DNA of 64,000 nt from UBA6168 sp965222975 (GTDB taxonomy: Bacteria; Bacteroidota; Bacteroidia; Chitinophagales; Saprospiraceae): the NCBI GenBank assembly GCA_965222975.1, contig CBDCVJ010000047.1, positions 1 to 64,000 of the forward strand, written 5' to 3'. Below the pieces are notes generated by a model. The model was not told the DNA's origin and did no database searches. It was given only the letters and a program-made list of their open reading frames with translations. This document shows positions 42,988-51,111 of the stretch, in pieces. Position numbers and translations under genes: made by a program. Within the stretch, counting starts at the first letter, position 1; each line of letters begins with the position of its first letter.

Positions 42988-43854
42988 CTAAGCCGCAACC
43001 GCTGAAAAGTAGAGATTCTGATTTGCTTTTTCAAAATCATCGGGAGTAGAATATCCGATGGAACTGTGTGGCCTGAGTGAATTATATTCAAGCCACCATT
43101 TCTGTAACTGCTCATTGAGTTTGGGGATGCTGACAAACCATTCCAAGTTGAGGCACTCTTTTCTCAACGTCCCGTTCAACCGTTCGATCAGGCCATTTTG
43201 ACTTGGTTTTCCCGGTTGGATGAACTTAAGTTCAACGTTGTTTCTACCAGCCCATTCTTCCAGTTTTCCAGATATAAACTCCGGGCCGTTGTCACAGCGG
43301 ATGTATGATGGGCAACCCCGCCATCCTACGGCCTGGTCCAATACTTCGGTCAGGGTTTTGGCCGAAATACTGGGGTAGGCTTCTGTCCATAGGGCTTTGC
43401 GGGAACACTCATCCATGATGTTAATGATCCGGACCTTTTCCTGGCCCGGCCCCACAACCCAATCGCTTACAAAATCCATCGCCCAGCCTTCATTGACTTT
43501 ATCCGGTGCCAGTAAACCCAGGTATTCCCGGCGGATTTTCTGTCGTTTTGGGGGCAACCTCAAATGAAGTTCCTCTTGTCGCCATATCCGATATATCCGC
43601 TTGTGGTTCCAGGAATGGCCCTGGCGACGTAAAAAATGAAAAACCATCCAGAACCCCCAGGCAACAAAACGTTTGGTGACCTGGTGCAATAATCCCGCAA
43701 TCAGGGCATCCATCTCTTCTGGCCGGTGACCCTTTTTGCGCAGGTAATAAGATTGGCGCCTAAAGCCCAGAACGGAACAGGTCAGCCTGACACTTATCTG
43801 TCTATGCTCTTTGAAATGATCTATCATTTCTTCTTTTCGTCCTGGGCCTGCCAC
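42988..43854 (-). CDS. IS3-family transposase OrfB (DDE integrase domain)
   Basis: The 288-residue frame is probably made as the C-terminal part of an OrfAB fusion. It has the HTH_21-like segment (VLGFRRQSYYLRKKGHRPEE), then the rve catalytic core with the first Asp in NEGWAMDFVSDW, the second in YIRCDNGPEFIS and Glu in QNGLIERLNGTLRKECL, and a closing SLRPHSSIGYSTPDDF. It cuts and joins the IS ends. Its stop lies within 15 bases of the left terminus. Confidence 0.93.
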   Translation of the reverse strand: MAGPGRKEEMIDHFKEHRQISVRLTCSVLGFRRQSYYLRKKGHRPEEMDALIAGLLHQVTKRFVAWGFWMVFHFLRRQGHSWNHKRIYRIWRQEELHLRLPPKRQKIRREYLGLLAPDKVNEGWAMDFVSDWVVGPGQEKVRIINIMDECSRKALWTEAYPSISAKTLTEVLDQAVGWRGCPSYIRCDNGPEFISGKLEEWAGRNNVELKFIQPGKPSQNGLIERLNGTLRKECLNLEWFVSIPKLNEQLQKWWLEYNSLRPHSSIGYSTPDDFEKANQNLYFSAVAA

Positions 43855-44123
43855 TTTTTTAGCATCTCATAACCTTCAGAGAGGATCTCATGGTTCAGGC
43901 TCAGTTCGGCATACATTTTCTTGAGACGGGCGTTCTCCGCCTCCAGTTCCTTTAGACGGCGCTTGTCCCCGTCCTGTTGGATAGCCAGGCCTTTTTTCCA
44001 TTTGTGAAAAGTGGCCGGGCTGATCTGGTGTTTCCGGCAAATTTCTTCGACAGTTTGCCCGGCATCTTGTTCTGCCACGATCGCCAGGCGTTGAGGTTCG
44101 GTAAAACTACTTTTGCGCATCAC
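43824..44123 (-). CDS. IS3-family OrfA (helix-turn-helix)
   Basis: The 99-residue protein has an HTH_Tnp_1 domain (FTEPQRLAIVAEQDAGQTVE, ICRKHQISPATFHKWKKG) followed by a leucine-zipper-like coiled coil (LKELEAENARLKKMYAELSL). It overlaps orfB by 31 bases. Confidence 0.92.
   Translation of the reverse strand: MMRKSSFTEPQRLAIVAEQDAGQTVEEICRKHQISPATFHKWKKGLAIQQDGDKRRLKELEAENARLKKMYAELSLNHEILSEGYEMLKKWQAQDEKKK
43854..43860 (-). other. Programmed -1 frameshift heptamer of the IS
   Basis: On the minus strand the orfA codons CTA AAA AAG contain A AAA AAG in the correct phase, the classic IS3-family slippery heptamer. A -1 slip here enters the orfB frame and yields OrfAB. Confidence 0.75.
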
Positions 44124-44199
44124 TAAAATTTTTAGAAAGTTAGAAAATATTCAGCTAACTCTCTGATTTTCCGTGGTTGCGCTTATTGGGAAGAGGACA

Positions 44200-44203
44200 A
44201 ATG
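44200..44203. repeat. Target-site duplication, right copy
   Basis: AATG directly follows the right IS end and continues into the antiporter codons for Asn-Ala-Ile-Ile. Confidence 0.85.
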
Positions 44204-44529
44204 CTATTATCCTTCATTATTTCGGTAGAGACTGGAGAAATAGTTTATATGGAGGAGCCCTATTGGCCCAAATCGGAGAACTGAGCTTCGTCTTGGCAGC
44301 AAGCGCTTTTCATGCCAGCATTATTTCAGGTTTCACCTATCAACTGACCATCATCGTCATATCCCTAACCCTGCTGATCAGTCCATTCTGGATCGCTGGC
44401 ACAAAAAAACTGTTGGGCATCCAGTGACCGATCCATTTTTTCGAATCTTTTTCGAAAATTAACAAAGGAGCAACAAATAAGTCAATTGAGTATAGTAGCA
44501 AGTGCTCAACGACTATTAAAATATCGGTA

Positions 44530-45294
44530 ATGAAAAACCGCAACATCAAAGACTTTTACCAAGTCAAGCCAAAGTACATTGAAGAACTATACTTCCTGCA
44601 AATCGAACTACTCAAACTGCAAAAGCATGTTTTCGACCATAATCTAAGGCTGGCTATTTTGTTTGAGGGCAGGGATGCCGCAGGAAAAGGCAGTGCGATC
44701 TCCAGGTTTTCCCAATTCCTGAATCCACGAAGTTACCGGACAGTGGCGCTTGGTAAGCCAACTAAAAAGGAAAAGAGACAATGGTATTTCCAACGCTACA
44801 TCAAACGCTTACCCAATGGCGGAGAAATGACCTTCTTTGACCGCAGTTGGTACAACCGGGCAGTCGTTGAACCTGCGATGGGATTTTGTACTATCGAACA
44901 ATACCAACTCTTTATGCAACAGGTTAATTTATTTGAAAAAATGCTGGTGGATGACGGTATTATCTTGGTGAAATTCTGGTTTTCCATCAAGGCGAATGAG
45001 CAACAGGAGCGCATCCAAGAACGCTTGAATACGCCGCTCATACAGTGGAAGGTCAGTCCGGTGGATTTGGCCGCACAAGAAAAATGGGAAGAGTTTACCC
45101 ATTATAAAAATGCCATGTTTGAACAGACTAACACGGAACACAGTCCTTGGATGATCGTCAAGGGTCATGAACGGGAAGACAGTCGCATTCAGGCCATGCG
45201 GTACTTGCTTTCTTTAGTTGAATATGATGGCAAATCGCCTGAGCTTAAAGCAGCAGAAGAGAAAAAAGTATTTAAATGGTATCCTTATGAGTGA
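44530..45294 (+). CDS. ppk2: Polyphosphate kinase 2 family
   Basis: In this 254-residue protein the Walker A-type loop is FEGRDAAGKGSAISRFSQF (about 43-61), followed by PRSYRTVALGKPTKKEKRQWY, Walker B MTFFDRSWYNRAVVEPAMGF and a lid region (WFSIKANEQQERIQERL, PWMIVKGHEREDSRI). PPK2 enzymes move phosphate between polyphosphate and nucleotides, often to make GTP or ATP. It is the first gene of a tight five-gene operon (6 bases to the next), which suggests it supplies nucleotide or phosphate to that pathway or is a stress partner of the neighbouring Usp genes. Confidence 0.92.
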   Translation: MKNRNIKDFYQVKPKYIEELYFLQIELLKLQKHVFDHNLRLAILFEGRDAAGKGSAISRFSQFLNPRSYRTVALGKPTKKEKRQWYFQRYIKRLPNGGEMTFFDRSWYNRAVVEPAMGFCTIEQYQLFMQQVNLFEKMLVDDGIILVKFWFSIKANEQQERIQERLNTPLIQWKVSPVDLAAQEKWEEFTHYKNAMFEQTNTEHSPWMIVKGHEREDSRIQAMRYLLSLVEYDGKSPELKAAEEKKVFKWYPYE

Positions 45295-45300
45295 CCCTAT

Positions 45301-46410
45301 TTGAGTTTAGAGTCTTTGTTCAAAACCTATCAAATAACCATCAACCAAATCACTAAATTGGAAGAACGTACCAACGGAAATTTCAACATCCAAGCAGAAC
45401 TCAAACAACAGTACGAACGACTGCTCGACAAAAGCACGAGCCTGGAAGAGCGCCTAGAAGCTTTTGAATTTATCAGCGACAGCGAAGTTGGAGATACCCC
45501 CCTGATACGGGCGAGGAATGTTGAACGGGAGATCGGCATTCGGCAGGTTTTCCTGAAGTTCGAAGGGGGCAACCCAACAGGCACCCAAAAAGACCGCATC
45601 GCTTTTGCTCAGGCCGAAGACGCACTTCGCCGGGGCTTTGAAGGTATGGTGATGGCTACTTGTGGCAACTACGGTTCGTCCTGTTCTTTGGCTTCGAAGT
45701 ATGCTGGGCTGCGCTGTGTAGTCTTTATTCCCGAAAGCTTTCACACCAAACGAATCGGGGAAATAGAGAAGATGGGCACTGAAATAATCCGCGTACCGGG
45801 TGATTACGAAAATGCAGTTTTGGCTTCTCAAAAATTTGCCGAAAAACATGAACTCTACGACGCCAACCCAGGTGGGGAAAACACATCCCTTCAACTAAAA
45901 GCCTATGGCCAAATAGCTTACGAAATCTACGATGAACTAAGGGATGCCCCTAAGGTTGTAGCGGTTCCTGTCTCAAACGGCACGGTGCTGACTGGAATCT
46001 ACAAAGGCTTTCAAAGCCTCTATCGCCGTGGCAAAACCTCCCGCATGCCGATGATGGTAGCGGGTTCATCAGCCAAAAAGAACCCTATTGTACAGGCATT
46101 TTTGAAAAACAAAGCCTCCTGTGAAGACCTGAAACCGAGCCTCATCAAAGAAACTGAGATCAACGAACCACTCATCAACTGGCACTCCTTCGATGGTGAA
46201 GCCACCTTGTCGGCCATTCGGGAAACCAAAGGCTGGGCTAGGGATGTGACCGATAAAAAAATGATGGCACTGGCCAAAATGCTCAAAGAAAAAGAGGGCC
46301 TCAACGTACTGCCTGCCTCCACCGCAGGACTGTCCGCTTTGGCAGAACCCTTATTTCCAGAGGCGATTCAAAATGACCGTTTTGTGGTGATTTTGACCAG
46401 CCGCAAATAA
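45301..46410 (+). CDS. Fold-type II PLP enzyme, threonine-synthase-like
   Basis: The 369-residue protein starts with TTG 45301, six bases after the ppk2 stop. A helical N-terminal extension (about 1-65) precedes the PLP core: GDTPLIRARNVEREIG, Schiff-base Lys in GGNPTGTQKDRIAFAQ (about Lys97), ATCGNYGSSCSLASKYAG, and the phosphate loop VSNGTVLTGIYKGFQ. The family covers threonine synthase, dehydratases, racemases and desulfhydrases. It is too short for a standard threonine synthase, and its operon of D-glutamate-type enzymes suggests an amino-acid side-chain or chirality reaction. The substrate is unknown. Confidence 0.85.
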   Translation: MSLESLFKTYQITINQITKLEERTNGNFNIQAELKQQYERLLDKSTSLEERLEAFEFISDSEVGDTPLIRARNVEREIGIRQVFLKFEGGNPTGTQKDRIAFAQAEDALRRGFEGMVMATCGNYGSSCSLASKYAGLRCVVFIPESFHTKRIGEIEKMGTEIIRVPGDYENAVLASQKFAEKHELYDANPGGENTSLQLKAYGQIAYEIYDELRDAPKVVAVPVSNGTVLTGIYKGFQSLYRRGKTSRMPMMVAGSSAKKNPIVQAFLKNKASCEDLKPSLIKETEINEPLINWHSFDGEATLSAIRETKGWARDVTDKKMMALAKMLKEKEGLNVLPASTAGLSALAEPLFPEAIQNDRFVVILTSRK

Positions 46411-46420
46411 TTTACAAAAC

Positions 46421-47509
46421 ATGAAAAAAGTCCTCGACGGAAACGCCATCGTCTATTGCGAAGGCGCTTTCAACACACCAAATGGCAAAACAGCTCACGG
46501 CCTGGTTCGTTTCACCGAACGCTTTATCGTGCTGTCTGTCATCGATAGCACCTATAATGGTAAAGACGCTGGGCAGGTATTAGATGGTAAGGCTTCTGGC
46601 ATACCCATTTTCTCTAGCTTCGATTTAGCTTATGAAGAGGCGCTGGGCAGTGGAACCCGCCCAGCATACTTCGTCATCGGTTTGGCACCTGATGGGGGCA
46701 AACTACCTAAATCGGCCAGAACAGCAGTACTCCACGCTATTAGCGCTAAATTGAACATCATCTGTGGTTTGCATGACTTCTTATCAGAAGACCCAGAAAT
46801 AATGGAAGATGCTCAAAGGAATGGTGTATCCATTCTTGACATACGCAAACCGCCCCACCGCAAGGATTTGCATTTTTTTACAGGTGAAATTGAAAAAGTG
46901 GACAGTCTAACAATAGCCGTTTTGGGTACGGACAGTGCTGTTGGAAAACGCACCACGGCTTGGCTGCTCGTTCATGCTTTGCGCAAGCAGGGCATCAAAA
47001 CGGAGTTGATCGGTACCGGCCAAACCGCATGGATGCAGGGTGCCAAATACACCCTCGTTTTGGATAGTTTGGTCAATGATTTTGTGTCGGGCGAAATAGA
47101 GCATGCCGTCGTTTCCGCGTGGAAGGACGGGACAAAAGTGATTATCATTGAAGGACAAGGCAGCTTAATGAACCCTGCTTATCCCGGCGGCTTTGAGATT
47201 CTTGCCGCTGGCCGTCCAGACATTGTTATCATGCAACATGCACCTGCCCGAAAAGAATACGATGGGTTTCCCGGATACAAAATGCATCCTTTGACCCGTC
47301 AAATTAAGGCCGTGGAGTTTCTTTCAGAAAAACCAGTCGTTGCGATCACAGTCAATCATGAAGATATTACAATTGAAAATGTAAAATCAGTTTGTCAGCA
47401 AATCAGCGAACGGACTGGCCTGCCCACCTTCGATGTGCTTCTTGACGGTGCGGATGATCTGGCAGAAGTCGTTAAAAACCATTTCAAAAAACAAGGGGCT
47501 TTGGCCTGA
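46421..47509 (+). CDS. DUF1611-family protein, DgcN-like (D-glutamate N-acetyltransferase type)
   Basis: The 362-residue protein has an N-terminal Rossmann-like domain and a P-loop in AVLGTDSAVGKRTTAWLLVH (about 165-184), then GTGQTAWMQG, IIIEGQGSLMNPAYPG and MQHAPARKEYDGFPGYKMHP, all typical of DUF1611. In marine bacteria a DUF1611 protein (DgcN) acetylates D-glutamate and works with an enolase-superfamily racemase (DgcA). A DgcA-like gene is two genes downstream here, so the same chemistry is likely. The function is inferred from that pair. Confidence 0.82.
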   Translation: MKKVLDGNAIVYCEGAFNTPNGKTAHGLVRFTERFIVLSVIDSTYNGKDAGQVLDGKASGIPIFSSFDLAYEEALGSGTRPAYFVIGLAPDGGKLPKSARTAVLHAISAKLNIICGLHDFLSEDPEIMEDAQRNGVSILDIRKPPHRKDLHFFTGEIEKVDSLTIAVLGTDSAVGKRTTAWLLVHALRKQGIKTELIGTGQTAWMQGAKYTLVLDSLVNDFVSGEIEHAVVSAWKDGTKVIIIEGQGSLMNPAYPGGFEILAAGRPDIVIMQHAPARKEYDGFPGYKMHPLTRQIKAVEFLSEKPVVAITVNHEDITIENVKSVCQQISERTGLPTFDVLLDGADDLAEVVKNHFKKQGALA

Positions 47510-47516
47510 ATTATCC

Positions 47517-49874
47517 ATGAACCCATCCACTGCCAATACTAAAGATGTGAAAATAAAGTCGCCCCTATTGGTGATCGAACACCTAATTATCGGCCCGGTC
47601 AAAATTGAACCGAAGCGGCTGGTGATGCCTTACACCATTGTTCAAAATGGCAAACAGGACACCAACGAACTCATTTACAAGTATGAGGAAAATGTGTTCG
47701 ATCCCGCTAATCCGGGTAGCCAGAACCTCGCTTCCATGATTGGTTCACAGGTGGCCTTAAACTACGGACTGTTTTGTGAAAAAATCACCTTCGATGGCCA
47801 GTTCGACCAAACCGATCAACGTTTTCTCCTAAACATGATGGAGAATACGTCAAGGGAAATTTTGGTCAAAAAAATCTACGAGCCGAATGTGTTCTTGCAG
47901 GGCGAAGTAAAAAGCTTGCCTGTCCAAAAGAGTAAAAAATATACCCTTGCCAACGTCGAATTTACCAACTCCGCATTTAAAGACAGCACACTGGAATGGA
48001 CTTACTGGCCTACCGACAACAATAAACATTGTGTGCTCTCAAGCGGTGGCAAGGACAGCCTACTGAGCTATGGGCTATTGAAAGAAATCGGAAAAGAAGT
48101 ACACCCCATTTTCGGAAATGAGAGTGGCCGGCATTGGTTTACAGCACTAAACGGCTACCGCTATCAAAAAGAGGTAGAACCGAACACAGCGCGGGTCTGG
48201 ATGAATTCCGACCGCCTATTTGCCTGGATGCTGCGCCACCTTTCCTTCGTGCGCCCCGACTTTGCCAACCTGCGGGCCGACGACTACCCGATTCGGCTTT
48301 GGACGGTGGCGGTTTTTCTGTTTGGCGTTTTGCCTTTGATGAAAAAAAGGGCTATTGGCCGCCTCGTCATAGGCGACGAATACGACAGCACCCAGCGGGG
48401 CAATTTCCAGGGCATCACTCATTATAATGGGCTACATGACCAAAGCCGTTTTTTCGATGAGGCACTCAGCCGTTTTTTCTTAAAAAAAGGTTGGTCGGTC
48501 AGCCAGTTTTCCATTTTGCGCCCACTGTCTGAAATGTTGATTTTAAAAACTTTGGTCAAAAGATACCCCAACATTCAACGTCATCAGACTTCTTGCCATG
48601 CCACTCATGAACACGATGGACGAATATACCCTTGTGGCAAATGTGAGAAGTGTCGACGCATTGTGGGCATGCTGACTGTTTTGGATGCCGACCCTCGTAA
48701 TTGTGGCTATTCCGGTGAACAAATTGAAGCAGGGCTGAAAAGTTTGGCATCCAATAAAGTCAAACAAATTGGTTCGGACGCTTCGCATTTATTTTACCTG
48801 CTTTCACAAAAAGGGATGTTGGAATCAGATGCTAAGCCCCATCCTGAAATCATGCAGTTGCGCTTCGACAAAGAACGGAGCCATATTAATGGTATCCCCA
48901 TGGATTTGAGGATGCCGATTTTCAAAATCATGCTTGAATATGCCAACGGTGCTGTCCGCCGGGTGAACCGGAAATGGGAAATATTTGACCTTTTATCCGA
49001 TCCAGAAATGAAAATTCCTTATATTTTCGAAGCAGAAGCACCCAATGGAAGTTTTTCCAATCATTCAGAATCGAATAAAAACAAGGCCTTGAAAAACAGT
49101 TATTTATGGGCAGAACTTACCTGGCAGGAAGCAGAGCGACGCACCAAAGAAACCGACATCGCCTTGTTGCCTGTAGGCGCTATCGAACAGCATGGCCATC
49201 ACCTGCCCCTTGACGTGGATGCATACGATGCTGACTATCTTTCACGCAAGGTAGCTGAGGCATGCAGCGATCCCAAACCTTTGGTTTTGCCGTTGGTATC
49301 TTATGGTGTCAGTTATCACCACGACGATTTCCCTGGCACTATCAGCATCAGCAACGAGGCTATGGCCAAATTTATTTATGACATCGGTATCAGCATGGCC
49401 AGGAACGGCATCAAAAAGTTGGTCATTATCAATGGCCACGGCGACAATGCACCAACCCTCAATTATGCTGCCCAGATGATCAACCGGGATACGGGTATTT
49501 TTGTCTGTGTGGACACCGGGGAAACCAGTGATTCTGACATTGATCCTTTGGCAACAACGCACAACGATGTCCACGCTGGGGAAATTGAAACTAGTACCAC
49601 TTTGGCCATCCGCCCAGAATTGGTACAGATGGATAAAGCTAAAAACACAACTCTGCAATTCAGCAATCGATACCTGAATTTCAGTTCCAAAAACCATGTG
49701 CCGTGGTACGTCCAGACCAAGAAAATCAGTGAAGATGGCGTGATGGGTAACCCTACTGTGGCCACTGCCGAAAAGGGTAAAAAAATGTGGGAAATCATGA
49801 TCGGCCACCTCGTCGCATTTGTTGAAACCATCAAAGGGATGGACCTGGAAGAGATATACCAAAAGAGATACTGA
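47517..49874 (+). CDS. MurL-like PP-loop ATPase fused to a creatininase domain
   Basis: The 785-residue protein is read from ATG 47517, 7 bases after the DUF1611 gene. The N-terminal half (about 1-500) holds a PP-loop (CVLSSGGKDSLLSYGLL, about 172-188) and a Cys cluster (CHATHEHDG, YPCGKCEKCRRIVGML, about 360-385), as in the epimerase MurL, which inverts L-Glu to D-Glu in UDP-MurNAc-dipeptide by adenylation. The C-terminal half (about 525-785) is a creatininase amidohydrolase with metal ligands in VGAIEQHGHHLPLDVDAYDA, HHDDFPGTISIS, NGHGDNAPT and DVHAGEIETS. Each part is complete. The fusion implies epimerised or adenylated intermediates handed to an amidohydrolase, which is inference. Confidence 0.82.
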   Translation: MNPSTANTKDVKIKSPLLVIEHLIIGPVKIEPKRLVMPYTIVQNGKQDTNELIYKYEENVFDPANPGSQNLASMIGSQVALNYGLFCEKITFDGQFDQTDQRFLLNMMENTSREILVKKIYEPNVFLQGEVKSLPVQKSKKYTLANVEFTNSAFKDSTLEWTYWPTDNNKHCVLSSGGKDSLLSYGLLKEIGKEVHPIFGNESGRHWFTALNGYRYQKEVEPNTARVWMNSDRLFAWMLRHLSFVRPDFANLRADDYPIRLWTVAVFLFGVLPLMKKRAIGRLVIGDEYDSTQRGNFQGITHYNGLHDQSRFFDEALSRFFLKKGWSVSQFSILRPLSEMLILKTLVKRYPNIQRHQTSCHATHEHDGRIYPCGKCEKCRRIVGMLTVLDADPRNCGYSGEQIEAGLKSLASNKVKQIGSDASHLFYLLSQKGMLESDAKPHPEIMQLRFDKERSHINGIPMDLRMPIFKIMLEYANGAVRRVNRKWEIFDLLSDPEMKIPYIFEAEAPNGSFSNHSESNKNKALKNSYLWAELTWQEAERRTKETDIALLPVGAIEQHGHHLPLDVDAYDADYLSRKVAEACSDPKPLVLPLVSYGVSYHHDDFPGTISISNEAMAKFIYDIGISMARNGIKKLVIINGHGDNAPTLNYAAQMINRDTGIFVCVDTGETSDSDIDPLATTHNDVHAGEIETSTTLAIRPELVQMDKAKNTTLQFSNRYLNFSSKNHVPWYVQTKKISEDGVMGNPTVATAEKGKKMWEIMIGHLVAFVETIKGMDLEEIYQKRY

Positions 49875-49875
49875 T

Positions 49876-50943
49876 ATGACCAAAATCAAAAGTTTAGAAG
49901 CGTGGGAGGTAAAGATGCCCCTCACCGAACCCTATACCATCGCTTATGAGACCATTTTCGAAGCGAGCAATATTTTTTTAACCATTAAAACTGACACAGG
50001 AATCCATGCTTACGGCTGTGCTGCTCCTGACCTTGAAGTTACTGGCGAAACACCGGCCAGTGTACTTTCGCTTTTTGAAAAGAAAGTGGAACCGATTTTA
50101 CATGGGCAGAACCCGTTTCAGATTGCCCGTCTAATGAAACAACTACGGGAGGAATGCCCCCACAGTCCTTCCCTTTTGGCGATGGTGGATATGGCATTGC
50201 ATGACCTGTTGGCCAAAAAGGCTGGCCTGCCTCTGTACCAATTGTTGGGCGGCTATCGGCATTTCATCCCGACCAGCATCACCATCGGCATATTGCCAGT
50301 TGACGAAACCGTCGAAAAAGCGGTTCGATTTGCCCGTCAAGGGTTTACCGTTCTAAAAATAAAAGGTGGGCTTAATGTGGATTTGGACGTGGACCGAATG
50401 TTTAAAATCCGAGAGAAGTTGGGCAACAGCTATCATTTGCGGTTTGATGCCAACCAAGGTTATTCTCTGGCGGAAGCCATTCAGTTTGTCAAAGAAACCC
50501 GTTCCTGCAATATTGAAATCCTTGAACAGCCTACCCCCCGTGGTGAAATGGAAACCCTCGGCGAAGTAACAGAGCGGGCGCACCTGCCCATCATGGCAGA
50601 CGAAAGCCTCCTGACTTTGAGGGATGTTTTCAAAATCGCCAAAAACGCTTGGGCAGATATGATCAATATCAAATTGATGAAAGTCGGTGGCATTGCTCAG
50701 GCCATGCACATCAACTCGGTGGCCAAATCCGCAGGCATGGAGGCCATGATCGGATGCATGGACGAAAGTGCACTTGGCATAGCGGCTGGACTACATTTTG
50801 CCCTAGCCCGTCCCAACGTAGAGTTTGCTGATCTGGATGGGCATTTGGATTTAGAAGAGGATCCAGCGGCAGGTTGTGTCATTCTGAAAAACGGAGTGCT
50901 TTTCCCACAGGACAAAGCTGGTTTGGGGATGTTGAATATTTGA
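49876..50943 (+). CDS. Enolase-superfamily dipeptide epimerase / DgcA-like racemase
   Basis: The 355-residue protein starts at ATG 49876, two bases after the preceding stop. The capping domain (MPLTEPYTIAYETIFEASNI) is followed by a TIM barrel with the K-x-K acid/base pair in FTVLKIKGGLN (about 157-163), metal ligands Asp (LRFDANQGYS), Glu (IEILEQPTP) and Asp (IMADESLL), a second catalytic Lys in INIKLMKVGG and the specificity stretch GCMDESALGIAAG. Such enzymes invert L-Ala-D/L-Glu dipeptides or N-acyl glutamate. The DUF1611 neighbour favours N-acetyl-D-glutamate; the MurL-like neighbour leaves muramyl dipeptides possible. Confidence 0.88.
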   Translation: MTKIKSLEAWEVKMPLTEPYTIAYETIFEASNIFLTIKTDTGIHAYGCAAPDLEVTGETPASVLSLFEKKVEPILHGQNPFQIARLMKQLREECPHSPSLLAMVDMALHDLLAKKAGLPLYQLLGGYRHFIPTSITIGILPVDETVEKAVRFARQGFTVLKIKGGLNVDLDVDRMFKIREKLGNSYHLRFDANQGYSLAEAIQFVKETRSCNIEILEQPTPRGEMETLGEVTERAHLPIMADESLLTLRDVFKIAKNAWADMINIKLMKVGGIAQAMHINSVAKSAGMEAMIGCMDESALGIAAGLHFALARPNVEFADLDGHLDLEEDPAAGCVILKNGVLFPQDKAGLGMLNI

Positions 50944-51111
50944 AAATGTAAAAGGTTTAAAGTTCTTTTTTCCTTGGCTATAAATTGATAAATATCATTC
51001 ATCGTTAGTGATAAAATTTACTCTGCCAACTGGAGATTACTCAAAACTTTGTTCCCGCTAATTGCCCTTGCCTAAAATAAATGGCGGGGTTGATTAAAAA
51101 AAACTAGTAAA

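Larger units (their letters stand above)
42976..44199 (-). mobile_element. IS3-family insertion sequence, 1,224 bp, apparently intact
   Basis: The ends are imperfect inverted repeats of about 25 bases, both beginning TGTCCTCTTCCC and followed by TAAGC/GCAACC-type sequence. It is flanked by AATG duplications. It encodes orfA and orfB on the minus strand with a programmed frameshift motif, and all DDE residues are present. Clean ends, identical target duplications and a perfectly restorable host gene show a recent insertion. Confidence 0.93.
42033..44427 (+). pseudogene. Cation/proton antiporter (CPA2 family) interrupted by an IS element
   Basis: Bases 42033-42975 and 44204-44427 join, after removal of the insertion and one AATG copy, into an unbroken 388-residue frame (1,167 bases). 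It has about 12 membrane segments (YLLLAIIVIGLAVLLRYF, VIAYILAGVLMGKHGFEL, ALLAQIGELSFVLAASAF) typical of the CPA2 Na+(K+)/H+ exchanger membrane domain, without an RCK domain. The split removes the last 74 residues; the truncated frame reads 25 foreign residues to 43049. Loss of function is likely in this strain. Context (Usp, PPK2) suggests a stress or pH role. Confidence 0.88.

Noticed and set aside
45301..46410. Threonine synthase (thrC) for the PLP gene
   Set aside because: It lacks threonine-pathway neighbours and sits in an operon of glutamate stereochemistry enzymes; only the fold is certain.
49242..49925. 227-residue minus-strand frame over the creatininase domain
   Set aside because: It lies entirely opposite a well-supported coding frame and shows no recognisable motif.
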